Counted from the stretch's first letter, positions 22,611-35,420 are shown. The stretch: DNA of 64,000 bases from Trochalopteron elliotii (GCA_024734555.1 JANPWX010000075.1:1487349-1551348); one strand, 5' to 3'. Translations and numbers: made by a program. Notes: generated by a model from the sequence alone, not told the origin.

Positions 22611-24939
22611 GATAAAGCCCAAAAATCTTGTTTTAAGTGGATGCAGATAATATTGCAACATTTCCTTTTCTCACCTTGTCTGCTTGCTCTCTCTGCTCTG
22701 CCTTCCTACCCTTCCCAGGCCCTGCTGTCTCTTTTCCTGGTTGTCTCAGTGCTGCACTCTGGGACCTGAGAAAAGCACATTCCTTTTCTCCAAGTGTGGA
22801 CATCCCTTGCAGTGCTGTTCCCTCCACCTCCCCACTGCTCATTTTCTTCTGCAGTGCTTCTCTGCTTTCCCCCCCTGTAATCACTTTCTTGAGGTTTATT
22901 TTCATCTCAGTGTCTGATGTGACCAAAGTACATAAGTCTGTATCTATTGATTTCTGACAGCAGAGTCTGCTTGTTCTCCAGTAATATTTCTAGCATCAGC
23001 ATTCATCTTCCTTTCAATCTAAAAGATATGTCAGGACCACACCACTAAGGCTTCAGTTTTTTCTCCCTGTCAGCAGCATTCTTTCCCCATGATTCATATC
23101 CCTAAATTGCTAAGGAAAAAATTAAACTTTTCATCAAACCCTTAAATATTTCAAGACTCCACAGTTATTCCACATTTTCAGGAGGGAGGCCACAGCTATG
23201 GAAGCTGTTCCTAATGATCTCTGGATTTTTTAGGAACTGCCTCTTTGGTCTGGTGTCTGTGGTCTCATATAATCAAAGTCATCAGTTCCTTTAATATATT
23301 GACAGCTTGCCTCCACATGTGCACAGACCTGTTTTCACCATGCTTGAGGGTAGCCCATACTCATCAAGAGCCTTTTTTTTTCTCTCTTTTTTTTTTTTGG
23401 ACACTAACAGTGCTACTCCTGAGGGTTGTAGCAATGAGCTATGGCTGTCATTGCTGTGTGTGATGTAGGTTAATAGGTGTCTGCCAGGGCAATCACCAGC
23501 TGCTTCCACTTTATCCAGGGTTGCTGTAGGATAAATTTGCTGTACATGCTGCAGAGACTCAGTGGCAGAATGTGTGTGTCACTTCTACCCACACAAACCC
23601 ACTTGTTCACTGCTGCTCCTCCTGGGGATGGGTTCCTGTTTGTGATAAAATCACAGTGAATTTGGTGAGATGCTCTGGAGTTCCTTTATCTAATGACAGA
23701 GAGGGATGCACTGGGTGCTTTGAGCAGCCTGTAAAAAGCACAACCAATGGCTGCTGAAACTCTGTTTTGTCAGTGATGTGAAGGATGGTTTTAATTTCCC
23801 CATAGGTGTCTTTTTCATCTCAGGAACCAGCTGATGGTGGCATTAATTTTGCTTCTATCATTTACTTCACATGTCTTGAGTTATGCTTGACCATCAGAGG
23901 GAAGCTGTGATAGTTACAACACTTGGTGTGCCTCTTCCCTTGAACAGAATTTCATTGAATTGGCTGATTACCAGGCATCAATATATCTTTCCAGATTTTT
24001 CACGTGAGAGCAATGCCAGGATAACTGATCACTTTGAACAGTCCTACTGATTTTCCTTGGTGCTTTCTGAGGGATCATGCCCAAACTCCATCCAGCTGAC
24101 GTGTCTATCTCAAAGAGCCCTATTTTGGGGTGGGTTTTCTAGGTGCACCTATTGCTTCAGGGGTGTTTCAGGTGGTGTTTGATTCCTGCACAATCAGTAA
24201 AGTCCATATTTTTATTTATATTTTACTCCATTCAGGGAATATTTGCAGTGAGGAATCTGAGAGCTATGAAAAAACAACTGATAAAACAGAAGGAATGGAA
24301 GCAGTGGGAAATGTCTCCCTCACTGCCAGGTACCAGAGCAGGTCACAGATAAAAATGACCCACATAAAGCACTTCAAAGTGTTCCTTTAGGCTTGAAGCT
24401 ATAACAAATTTTGGTGGTGGGCAGGTTCATCCTGATAAGAAGAGTACAGCTTCACTTATGAAGGTGCTGGACTGAATTTTGGAGGAATTACAGTGCTTAG
24501 TGGGAAAGGAACAAACCATTCTAGACTGTTCTGCTGGAGCTGGCATTTGGAAGGTAAAGATGAAAGGACATTTGCTGTTACATCCAGGCCATTGGAAAAA
24601 CATGACAGACATGTAGCTTACGTAGAACTGTAAAAATTGGGTTCAATTTGTTGAGTGTTGGGAACGAGAGGCAATTTAATTTATCATCTGACATCACTTG
24701 GGGAGAATCCAGCCTGTGAGAGAATCACCACAATCTACCCTGGAGGGATTCCAGTCCCTGTGGTCATCATGAAGGTTTTGTGTCCCTTTGACAGCAGCTG
24801 ATGGCAGGTGGTCAACAAGTACTTCAGTGACATGAAGAAGTGCTTGTTAGTGAAATTGCCCAGCAGTTTTTCCTAACTGGGAAATTAATATTGGAACTGA
24901 AATGATAAACTCTCTTAAAAAGGTAATGGCAAATAGTAA
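22611..24939. other. non-genic, probably old repeat debris
   Basis: T-rich runs near 23370-23398. Parts of 22960-24110 have the texture of very old interspersed repeats, but no diagnostic block could be named. The 22633-22957 frames on opposite strands shadow each other. Confidence 0.35.
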
Positions 24940-25052
24940 TCTGTATAAAATGGTTTGGTGGAAGGTGTCCCTGCCCATGGCAGCAGGTTGGAATGAGATC
25001 AGCTTTAAGGTCTCTTCCAACCCAATCCAAATTCTGGGATTCTGTTTTAGAA
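24940..25052 (+). mobile_element. CR1 LINE 3' tail fragment
   Basis: Short plus-strand copy: GGAAGGTGTCCCTGCCCATG, then GGTTGGAATGAGATCAGC, TTTAAGGTCTCTTCCAACCC and the degenerate tail ATTCTGGGATTCTG. Only about 110 bp remain, all from the 3' untranslated end. Confidence 0.92.
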
Positions 25053-25134
25053 ATGGGTTTTGTTGGTTTTCCTGGCTTTCACCTGTTGATTCTGAATACC
25101 CAGGTCTGTAGCCTGTGATCATATAGCAAAGGAC

Positions 25135-25540
25135 TGTGATGCCTAAAGATTTTTTAGTTTTTTGTATATTTTTTATATATTTGTGTAGCTTCTAGTATTT
25201 TTTCCTGCCCTCTCTCATAGTTTAACAAACACGTACTAACACATTCTTGAAATTCTGTTTAGTCTTATTCTTAAGAAGAGAATTCCTGACAAGGACATCT
25301 TATTTTCTAGCAGAACCTAAGACATAACAAATAAATAGGGCAAAGAAGCCCCTGGACCAGCTCCAAGGGTTACTGGGATAACTGATTCCCTATTGGATGT
25401 ACTAGCTAGATATACTAATTAATTAACCTCATAAAAATTATAGAAATCCTTCATCATGTGTGTCCAATGCTGTATCTTGTGCACCTGAAAGCTTTCATTG
25501 AAGAATTGCTTTTTTATCTTATCACTTTAACTCTGTTGCA
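25135..25540 (+). mobile_element. ERVK-like LTR
   Basis: Starts TGTGATGCCTAAAGATTTTT and ends at about ACTCTGTTGCA. Internal blocks (TAGTTTAACAAAC, GAATTCCTGACAAGGACATC, AAGAAGCCCCTGGACCAGC, ACCTCATAAAAATTATAG as the TATA region) follow the order I recall for a passerine LTR. The last 15 bases before the CA end are TTTAACTCTGTTGCA. A target duplication was not found (left AAGGAC, right GGGTTG), so the right end may be wrong. No viral genes flank it. Confidence 0.6.
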
Positions 25541-25620
25541 GGGTTGGTTTTTTTTCCTTTTTTTATTAGGCAACAACTGGGCCAGCTGAGCTGACTGTCC
25601 TCTGGGGACCAAATGTTTGG

Positions 25621-25683
25621 TGACCAAAGTCTTTCCAAAGTGCAAGTTGTGCACTTTGGTGCACTTTGGAAAGAATTTGGTCA
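25621..25683. repeat. near-perfect inverted repeat (hairpin)
   Basis: Left arm 25621-25644 and right arm 25660-25683 pair at 23 of 24 positions around a 15-base loop that repeats part of the arm (GTGCACTTTGG). A shorter palindrome, CCAAATGTTTGG, sits just upstream at 25609-25620. It lies 80 bp past the LTR end. It could be a recent local inverted duplication, a replication slip or a small hairpin RNA. No evidence of expression is visible. Confidence 0.9.
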
Positions 25684-27039
25684 TGATTTCAGCCCTAGAA
25701 AAGCAACTCAGAAGGCTGGGGCCACTGCCCAAGGCTTGTGCTACTGCCACACTGCCCAGAGCTGGGTGTGCTCGTGATCATGCTCCAAAATCAAAGTGAC
25801 CCTTGATTCCATGTGTTAATTTTTCCACTTCAGGTTGCACCAGGATGACTGGGATGGCTGTGGACGTGAAGCCAGGAGTGAAGGAGGTGTGCCAGGAGGG
25901 GACAAGACCCAGAAGCAAGGGCTCAAAGGCAGGGGAAGGTGCAGTGGGGCAGTTTCTGTGTGTGCAATCCGAGGTGTTTCTCTTGCATGATCCCTCAGCA
26001 GCTGCTGCTGACACCTGGCTCAGGGTGGCCGTGGGCTTGGGGACCCTGCTCCTCTTCCCATCCCCATGTGAGCACTAACCCCTGCCAGTCCAGGACAGGG
26101 AACATCCCAAACAAGCCACAGATGTTTTGTGTCACCCCTGCTAATGCTGGAAAGAGATTACAACCTGTCTCCACGTGAAGGCTGGGGTGACACTGAGTGT
26201 GAGTGGCTGAGGGAGCTTGTGCAGGTGCTGGGTGTGCTTGGTTTGGCTGTAGGTTTTGGGAACCACAGTTGGTCGGGGAAAGTTTCTCCAGTCATCTTGG
26301 GGGTGTCAATTCTCCTGCTTTTGCAGTCATGAGGACACAGGGGCAGATTTCCTGGCCAAGGGATCAGCTTTGTGGACAAGTACTGCCCTCAGCACAAACA
26401 CCCCTGGGCTTCTCCCTGCCCTGCAAGGTGTAACACCACACACCAATTCCCTGTGTTCCAGCATGTCCACAAAGCCTCAGTCTCTGTTATTCTTTACAAA
26501 GGGAAGGTTTTATTTCAGATGTGTGTTGAGCTGAGGCTTTGGCTCTTTGTTTCATTCCCTGTGATGGATTCCTGAGCCGTGGTGTTACACAGAGCCCAGT
26601 GTGGTGCCGCACTGCAGCTCCAGGCTCTTTGCAGGGTCTCCAGAAGGACACTGAGAAATCACCAATCACTCCTTAAACCCTGCAACAGGCATCTGCAGGG
26701 AATATCCACCTCACCCAGGGTAGTCACTGCTGCAGAAAGGAAATTGTTCCCCTTTATTCATGGGATGTGACTGCAGGGTAAATAAAAAGTGAGAGCAAGT
26801 TTTAAGTGCTTACACCGAGAGGGTCAGAGGGGTCACCTGCATTTGTGAAACGTCCAGCACCTCTTGTCCCCTGTGCTGCCAACAGATGGAAGTCATTTCA
26901 CTGGGGGGGTGTGAGCTGAGGTCAGTGAGGGAGAGAGGCAGAGCCCGTAAGGAACAGCTCATTAATACCCCTGGAGCTAAAGAACCACCTTTCTGAGCTG
27001 TTTTCTTTGTGTTGGTATGAAACACAAAGGCGAGCAGGC
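25684..27039. other. non-genic
   Basis: GC-moderate unique-looking sequence. The open frames at 25778-26534 overlap on both strands and have no domain. No repeat recognised. Confidence 0.42.
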
Positions 27040-27560
27040 AAGCCCGTGGGCTGTAGGAGTTTAAATCAATATGACAAATCCATAATTACAGAGCGACTTG
27101 TGCACTGAGAACATCTTGGGCTTATAAGGAAAAACAAACGTCAGCACGAATCTCCAGTGTTATATATAAAATCCAGACATATGTAGTCAATCTATATAAA
27201 TGCAAGTTTGTCTTCTTCTGGATATTGTGTACACGAGTGTTTTTCAAATGTCTCTGCTCTTTCTGCCTAATTCATAAATCATAACAGGAGATACAATAAA
27301 AGGAATTAGGTGATCATTAAAGCACTATGCACTGGATATATATTTCCTTTCCTCTTTCAGTCTGAGGGCTCATTAAAAGCTCGCTTGACTCTTGAAGTGT
27401 CTTGACACTGAAGATGATGATGAATAGAGCTGCTAAGAGTTGTTAATAATTTGAAATACATTGTCAGAATAACATGATGATGCTATAGGATATTGTTATA
27501 GAGGCGTTATTTGTGTTTTTATTTGGTTACTCTCTTAATTGACCCAGATTAGAAACAGAG
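27040..27560. promoter_or_regulatory. candidate conserved non-coding element
   Basis: AT-rich, with about eight retained CpGs (CCCGTGG, GAGCGAC, AACGTCAGCACG, ACACGAG, AAGCTCGC, GAGGCGTT), dense TAAT cores (TCCATAATTACAG, CCTAATTCATAAATC, TGTTAATAATTTG) and TATATAAA-like runs. There are no transposon blocks or reading frames. The extent is about 500 bp. Enhancer-like texture is clear, but function and target gene are unknown. Confidence 0.42.
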
Positions 27561-29120
27561 CATGAAGCTGAACAAGTATTTATTTTTTCTCTAGAAGGAC
27601 ATTTTAATTTAAAAAATGAATTATTAAAAAAATAAGTCTGGACAGGTGAAAATTACTGGAATGCCAGCATCCTGGCCATGTTGGTCAGTGTTTAATTCCA
27701 AACCCTTGCCAGTCTTCTCTTCTTCCCAGGTGTAAGTGCTTTGTGGGCCAGGGAGCAGTTCCTGACATAGTGAAACTGAAGCGTTGGCTCAAGTGCTTTG
27801 CTGGGTCTGTCCTTCCCCAGTCAGAGCCACTGGTTTGTCCTTGGCATGGGGGACAGAGGGCTGGACACCCTCACTCTGCACGGCTCTGCTGACAAGTGCT
27901 GTGTCACCAAGGGCTGGGCTCTTGTCATGGGTAGCAGCTTGTTTGCTCTCCATCCAAAAATCTCTGCCAATGCTGGTGAAGGAACACCCTGTGCTGCTGG
28001 GAGGGGATTTTCCTCCATCCCTGTGAGGGGATTCAGCCTATGCAGAGGCATTTGCAAAGGGGTCTGTTGGATGGGCTATGTCTTCCCCCTTTGAACCACT
28101 TGAGATTCATCCTGATAAAGATGTTTAATATATTTGGAAGGTTTTGTCCTGGAGAAAAGCTGAGGTTTTTATTAGGGAGCACAGAAGCACATGCACAATT
28201 GCATCCCTGCACGGAGATGTCTGTGGTTCAACCTTGTACACCCCAAAAGAAGTTTAGGATTTTGTCCCTTGAATTAGGCTGTGTGTGGGGTCCAGGTTAT
28301 TAAAACTCCATGGGGTGCAGGTTTCCAAATATTCCAACTGTGTTCGTGCATGGGAAATATGTGCCTAAATCCCCTCTGCTCTGATTTGCAAACTGGGCAC
28401 TTGGAGTGGCATTTCCAAAGTGCAGGGCTGCCCACCCACCTTCAAGTTGTGCTGTCCTCAAAATGCTTCTCTTTCTTTGCCACCCAGCTTCTCCTCCTGC
28501 AGCAGGGAGGCAGCACCTGCATTCCCAAATCACTCATGTCAGGTCAGCTCTTCATTTCCCTCCATGCACTCGATGCTCCCAGATAGAGCATCCTGTAAAT
28601 CATATTTAAAAATCCATTAGTGTAATGTTTCTGGAGTTGATATTAAGTGAGCTTTGGAGGCCCTGCTGGCTCCAAATTCCCTTGTCTCAGACTAATTTAC
28701 AGTATATTTCACCAGGACAGGCATTTTCATACTGAAGGACCAGCCTTGACCCTTTTCTCTCTATCTTTCTCCTTTTTGTTCTATTATTCATCTGTTTTTA
28801 GCAAATGATTGATGCCTTCTGATGTCAATGTGAGACTTCCCTTCTGTCTTCCTGCCTACCATTGTGAAAAAGGAAGGGACAGAAAAAAAGGGAAATGCAA
28901 TACATGAGGCAGGTGAAGGCTTTGCTGGGATGTGCTCCTCAGGCTGGGGGCACAAAGCCTTTGGCAGGTGCAGGATTGGGTGCAGGGGCTGCATGCTTTT
29001 GGTTTTCCATGCAGGATGAAACACTGCATTAGCAGGAGCTGCTCCCCTTCTCTGCTCCTGACACTGGGAGGGAGCCAGGTACAGCTGGGGGGTGCTCCAG
29101 GCTGCCTGGAGCAGCAGGGA
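27561..29120. other. non-genic
   Basis: No element recognised. Frames at 27784-28094 and 28281-28620 overlap across frames and strands without domains. Confidence 0.42.
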
Positions 29121-29875
29121 TGTTGTTGAGCAGGTCCTACAACCACATGAAAGCTGATGGGAGTTTATTTAAGCAAAGAAGGGTGATCTAGTAAGGGAGA
29201 AAAGGTTTCTCTTTGGTTTCTCAAAGGCTTGCCCTTTGACACAGAAAATGTGGGATGTGGAGAGTCTCACAGCCTGGCTGAGAGCAGAGGGAAAGTGTAG
29301 GAGAAGGGAATACAGGTGGCCTTGTCCTTGGTAAGTAACAGCTGTGCTAATTACCCAATACAGCCTCAGCCCTAATGAGTCACAGCTGTATCCAATAAAG
29401 ATAAGTGTGATAAAAGGGAGTGGGTGAGCTGGTGAGGGGACTCATCATGGAGGATCATGAAGGAGGAGGAACCTTGAGGAAAAAGGAACGGGAGGATCAT
29501 GTTGAAGAAGAAGGATCCTGGGGAGAGAGAGAATCACTGCTGTGAGGTCAGTCTGGGTGTGCAGTGAGAGCCTGTTGTTGGAACCTGTAGCCACAGTCTA
29601 GCTGGGTAAAAGCCTGCAGTTAGAGTCTAGCCAGGTAAAAGCCTGGAGTCAGTGTCTGCAAACTAATACCTGCAGTTATAGTTTAGCAGGAAATAAGCAG
29701 CAGTCAGAGGCTGCAAGGGAAATCTATGGTAGGAGCTTGCTGCAGCCAGAGTCAGTGAATAGTTGGAGTCAAGATGGCTAAGCTAAGGAAGTCAGGATGG
29801 CTAAGTAAAGAGGAATAAACCAGGACCCTTTTCATGCTATGGTAAATAAGAAGTCTGTGTCTTGGCTCATTTCTA
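29121..29875 (+). mobile_element. endogenous retrovirus LTR with internal repeats
   Basis: The layout is that of an LTR: promoter-like GTGTGATAAAAGGG at about 29406-29419 and AATAAA in AGGAATAAACC near 29813, followed by a short U5-like stretch ending near TGTCTTGGCTCATTTC. Blocks such as AACAGCTGTGCTAATTACCC and CACAGCTGTATCCAATAAAG are familiar from avian LTRs. About six degenerate 29-bp units at 29584-29765 stretch the distance between promoter and polyadenylation signal. The ends are approximate and no target duplication was found. Confidence 0.5.
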
Positions 29876-29911
29876 CCTTCTTATGAGAAGGCTGCTGCAA
29901 CAGGGAAGTAC

Positions 29912-30080
29912 CATGGAATCCCAGAACAGTTTATGTTGGAAGAGACCTGAAGGGTCATCTCGTTCCAGTTCCCTTGCAATGAGCAGGGACATCTCCATCT
30001 TGCTCAGAGGCTCGTTCTCCCTGGTCTTGGCTGTTCCCAGGACACTCAGAACCTCTGTGGGGAATCTGTGCCAGTTGTAC
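29912..30080 (-). mobile_element. CR1 LINE 3' fragment
   Basis: Antisense CR1 tail: GGAATCCCAGAACAG, TGTTGGAAGAGACCTGAAGG, TTCCCTTGCAATGAGCAGGG, CATCTTGCTCAGAGG and GGGAATCTGTGCCAG in canonical order. It is truncated near 30080 and lies 40 bp beyond the LTR. Confidence 0.9.
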
Positions 30081-33000
30081 AACAACACTTGGTATTTATT
30101 TAAAACTTTGATAGAAGAGTTTCAGAGCAGGTAATGCAAACCTGAGCCCTAGAAATTTACCAAGGCTTTGTGCTGCTAAGAGCAGTCTGCAGGTAGATGG
30201 GAATGGGGCTTCTTCCAAATGTGTGCTTTGCTCTCTTGTGGGTATGAGCAGTTTGGGTCTTCAATTTTAAGATGAGTTATCATCTTCAAAATACTGAGCA
30301 GCCCATCAGATGCCTGAACTGTGGATCTGTACAGTACCTTCAAGCCTGTTCTTCAGAAGAAAGGTTTTAAAACAAGCAAGATCTTGGTGGATATTCCTAA
30401 GGGGAAGGCTTGTGTTTGAAAAATGGACTTGCAAGTTGAAGTCTCAGTATTTGCCTCACTGAGTGCACAGATTTAAGGCATAACAGTGGTTCATGCCTTT
30501 TATCCCACCTGATTATTAGGCTTATTATTATTTTCTTAAATACATGTGAAAATTGTGGACAGTTTAGTCTGTTGGGTTTCCTGGCTATCCTTCAGAAAGA
30601 CAACATCATTCTTTATTACCCAACTTTTGGGATGAAGGATGAGTTGAGCACACCTTGTGGCATGCTGGTTTTTAAATGAGAGTATCCCAGAGCAATCCTG
30701 TGGACTGTGGTCCTTGTGCCCCACGACTCCCTTTGGACAGTGGGGTGAAATAACAGTTTGCTCCATGTCTGGGCAGTCAGACCCTCACACAGCCCTCTGA
30801 CACCTCTCATCCCAACCTTACCTGGCTTCTCGTGCTCTGCTGAATTTGAAGTCACTCCAAAATATGCCAAGGAATGTTAAGAGTGATGCTGTTTGGAATC
30901 TGCTGCACAGGGCTGGCAGGAGGAGCCCTGACATCTAAGGAGACTCCCTGGAGAAGGAAAACTGATAACAGCAGAGTTCACTCCTGGAAGCTGGGCAGAC
31001 CCAAAGGCCTCTGCTTTTGCTTGGTCTCTGCTGAAGGTGATTGACTTTGAGTGAGCAATTGCTGCTGACTCTGCAACCTGATCCTGGAGTTTATGTTCTG
31101 TGTAAGTAACCTTGAGATAGGGATAACTCATAACCTGTACCTGACCCTGGCTGTGCATCTCAAGTGAACAGCAGCTCTTTGTTTGAGGTTTTGGAAGCCA
31201 TGGGAGGTATATTTAGCTTATAGTCATGAGCTGATGCTAAACATATGTGCCCAGACAGCTGCTCCTTCATTTCATCTATGAGTAAGTATTGATTAATGGA
31301 AATATAAGTTTGTACACATAGTGGATTGTTCTGTGGAATTGGTACCAAACTATCAGTAGGGTGATATTGTCTTTTCAAATAAAATGGAACACTAGTTTTG
31401 AGGGAGGAAGGGCTTTGGCTATTGATGGGTGGGTGAAACAGTGGAGAAAATCAAGTGCAGTCCATGGTCTAGACGCTGTGAAATTGCCAGCAGGAGGAGA
31501 ATTGACTTGGCACATTGCAGACTCCTGAAATGTGGATGAGGAATGCTTTGGTGATGACAGGATGTGTCATGTGCCTTGTGCTCAGCCAGGCTGTGACAGG
31601 AAACACGTGCTGATGTGGAAAGGGGTGGTATCAAACCAGCTGCGACCCAGAACCATGTTAGGGGAGTAATGAAGGACTGTACAAATTGTCTCCTTTATCC
31701 TGATCTCCCACTCTCCCATGGGAAGAATTGTTATAGAGTTCCTTAAGTATTCAGTTTCTATTTAATTTGGTCTATTCTGATCGTGTGAACAAAGTATTTA
31801 TGATTCAAAATTAATCTTGAACCTTGGAGATTCTTGGGGAGAGTGACCTTTCTGATAGTAACAGGCTGTGACAAATTCAGTTTCAGTGGCTGCCTGGCAC
31901 CCTTAGGTATGGCATGAGCATCGTGGGCAGCCTCAGGTGTGACTGGTGGTGTCCTGGATTTCAGGAAGTCCTTGGTGGGTCTTACTCAGACCTCAGGATA
32001 TTTCATACTGTGGGAACAGAACATCCAGCCCCTGTAGGGTAGCTTTGCTCTAAATCTGGAGCTTCTTGAAGAGTGTGGGAATCTTGCCTAGATCATGGCA
32101 ACCCTTCAGTTAAACCTGGGCTGGTTCTGATCAAGCACTCAGATTAAACATTTTGCTCTCAACAAAATGTGTTGTTTTTCTAATTTGCCATGTCTGTGAT
32201 TCAGCACTCACACCCCTCCACTGGGCAGAAAACAGGTGGTTTTAAAAAACTGGTGACCTGATGGGTTTTGTACCCCACAAAGCCTTTATAATCCTGTTTT
32301 TTAAGCTTTTTTTTTTTTTTTGAAAGAGAGAATTGGTAGGTGCTGGCCACTGCAAAACCTGCAAGCAAGAGAGCAGAGAGGTGATGATGGTGCCTTGTCC
32401 TCTCCTCCTCTTGGCATGGCACAGAGATGGTGTCTGCTGGAATTCTGGTGGGGAGCAGGGTGCAAAGAGAAAGCTCTGGAGGAGCTGCAGGTGAAAAGTC
32501 CATCTCACCTGTGTGCACCAGGGGTTTTCCTTTTGCATTAGGGCATTTGCATGGAGAACTAGCTCCTGTTCAGGCTTCTAGGGCAGATTTGTGTTGTGTC
32601 CAGCTGTGCAAGATGTGTGTGATAGCATGAATTGTGTCCCTGCTCCCCTGCCTGGAGATGAAAATGCTTTCCCACAGCCTGGAGCTGGGCAGGAAAGTGT
32701 CCAGGAGGACACAGGCTGGCTTAGTGTGGCTCTGAGTGTCCACCCTGGACTGTCCACACACAGCAACCCTCACCTCTGCTCCAAACCAGCTGGCTGGGAG
32801 AGAACTGAATACCAATAATCCCAAAATCAATCCCATATCAATCACAGAAGCTGGCTCTTTCTTTGTGACATTTTCTGTTGCAAACAGCTCAGGTCATGGA
32901 GCACCCACTGGTTTCTGTCTCTCAGCTCACAGAATGAGGCCTGATGATCTGCAGGTTGGGTGAAAATGGTTCATTGAGGGTTTGTCTGTGTGATTTCCAC

Positions 33001-35189
33001 ATACCAACACTTTTAATCCTTGGCATCAGCCAACAGAATAAAGAAAGGGTGAAGGAAAGCAATTTACATAAGAAAATATTAGATCTGTATCCTATCCTAG
33101 CCTATTATTTTAGAATGTCTCTGTGGAATACAATGTTTTCTGTAAAAGGCAGGGTGCCTGGCTTCATAAACCCTTCTAAATCACCACCTCACCACAGCCT
33201 CCAGCAGCTGTCCTAGCTCCTCAATTCATTTTTAGCAGCTGAGGATTAAAAAGAATACAAACCACACACTTTGAAAACAAAGCCCCTGGTGGGTCCCACA
33301 CTGTAGGGAGAGGGCAACTTCTTGTGACTCCTGGAAGCTGAAGTTAGCCAGCCTGGCTGAGGAATAATGGGATTGGAGAACAGGGGGATTTGTTAAATCA
33401 GCTTGAACTCATGGAACTCGTGTTTATGTGCGTTTGCTTCTAGTGGAAAACAGTGGTGACACTACTGGAAGAAAAACTGGCTTTAAAAAATAATTTAATC
33501 TATCCACAGAGGAGGTATACAGAGAGGGGGGATTATTGAGGAAAAAGGGAAGCAGTCCTTCAATTCTGCCAGCAATATTGTGTATTTCCCTCAGCAGAAC
33601 TGAGGTTTTTTTGGAGCTTAGCCTTATCTAGGAGTGGAAACATAATGATGGGCAAACATCAGGAGATTTGTGTGGGTTTTTTTTTTTTTGTTTAATACAT
33701 AATAGGCCTGGCTCATGTCTTCATTCTGGCTTAAAAGACAGAAGAGGGGAACAAGATGTGGAAATGTCTTAATTTCCTTTTCAGCAACCTCCAAAAATGA
33801 AGCCTTTAAAGAAACACCTCTCGTCTGCACGGCAGTATGAAGGAATTTTTAAAGTTTAGGATCCTTGTTGAGGTTTAGCTCCAGCGTTTGCCTCCAGCAC
33901 TGCTGCTCTGGATTGGCTCAGTTTTTTGGAGCCTGACAGTATTTTGCCCCTTGTAATTCTGCTTTTACCAGTGTATTGTTTGTGGATGTCATCCACCTGC
34001 TGTGTCAGGGAGACTTCAACCCTAACAGCTGGTAATGTTGCTGGCTGCTGTTGGATTAAAATTCATCAGGCTGAATATGGAGATGACCTTGCAATGAAGA
34101 ACATGACCAAGAAGTGGATAAAGTTGGTGTCATGAATTTTGTGGTAAAAAGTGGGAATTTGACCTTTGTATAAAGGCCAGTGCTGTGTGCAGCCTGCATT
34201 TGAGTTTCTGTGCTCCTTCCTGGCTTGCTTTTCACCAGCAGCATAATTAGTTTGTTGAGGAGCTTAAACATCCCCTGTATAATCGTTTGTCTCTAGTCCT
34301 TATATTTGCTCTATCACATTTAGCACTAACAGCACAGTTTCCACCAAATCACTGCTGTTGGAACAACACATCCTTTCCTGATGTGGAGCTTCAGTCACTG
34401 GCTGTGAGCAGTAATTGACTGCAGTGGGGCTTTGATGCTCATGAGTATTTAGTCCCTCACGCTGTGCTCTTGGAATCAATAACCTCCTTTGGTCTGTAAC
34501 CTAATAGAATTGCTTAGTGGATAAATTTTTGCTTGTGTTTCATCCACTTAGCTTATTTTAGTCTCCTGATAGATTTGCTCCATCAGGAGAGCCAGAGAAA
34601 ATGATCACGTGTCATATGCCTGTGACAATAAACATCATCATATTTTCCCCTGTGTACTCCAGGACAGAGATTACTGAAAAGAACTGGGATGGATGTGCAT
34701 AAAATAAGAGTTGGGTGGAAGTCAGCAGCTGATGCTGGGGGAGAAGGAGCAGAGAAGGCTGGAAATGGGAAAGCTGCTGGGCAAGCCTGCATGAGCATAG
34801 AGCCTGTGCTGCCATCAGGAGAGGACACCCTGTCACCTCTGGGCAGGAAACCAGGGCATTCTCAGCTCACAGGTACGTTGTAGCAGGGCCTAAAGCTCCA
34901 TGTGGGGTTGAAGGTATCCAGCTCATGGAACAGAGGCAATGGCCACGTGTGGGAGACTCTAGGGACAGGTAGAGACTCTAGATACAGATGTGAGGGATGT
35001 AGGAAAATGTATTTGGAGGAAATGAGAAAAACAACAGAGTTTAGGCCTTGGGTCCTTGATGTGAAGCTGCCAAAGGATTCCATTCTGCCAGTGTGGGTGT
35101 TGCTCACCTCGCTCCACGTGTGGCTATTTGGGCACGAAGAGGTTAAACTGTCTATGCTCTTTTGTTTTGCCTCTCCCTCCAGAGAGGAA
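30081..35189. other. long non-genic stretch
   Basis: About 5 kb with no feature I can support apart from homopolymer runs (T-rich near 32305-32322 and 33676-33690). Open frames are short. A block at 34000-34150 hints at an old repeat, but I cannot name it. Confidence 0.4.
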
Positions 35190-35420
35190 GATTTGTCTAT
35201 AAAGTTATTTTTAGACGCCTTGTGAGCAAATTTAGTGGGAAGACAGGCAGCCAGCAGCCCCCGGCGAGCTGCTGAGCCCACCCCTCTCAGCTTACAGAGC
35301 ATAATTAGCAGATAATCACGCCAAAATCGCAGACTCCAACGGGCTAATTTTATCACATGTGCTGACATCGGTGAGGCTGTTGAAAGTAACTCGTGGGTTG
35401 TTGGTTAAATGTGTTTCCTA
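35190..35420. promoter_or_regulatory. candidate conserved non-coding element
   Basis: Roughly ten CpGs in 230 bp (AGACGCC, CCCCGGCGAGC, ATCACGCC, AATCGCAG, CAACGGGC, CATCGGTG, AACTCGTGG, CTCGTTTACGAG) in CpG-poor surroundings. They are combined with AGCATAATTAGCAGATAATC, which contains homeodomain and GATA-type cores. A minus-strand open frame of 168 residues overlaps it but shows no domain and no supporting exon structure. I read this as the densest constrained-looking block in the window. Confidence 0.45.

Noticed and set aside
34862..35368. Minus-strand frame of 168 residues.
   Set aside because: It overlaps a CpG-rich candidate non-coding element, which lowers stop frequency; no domain was recognised.
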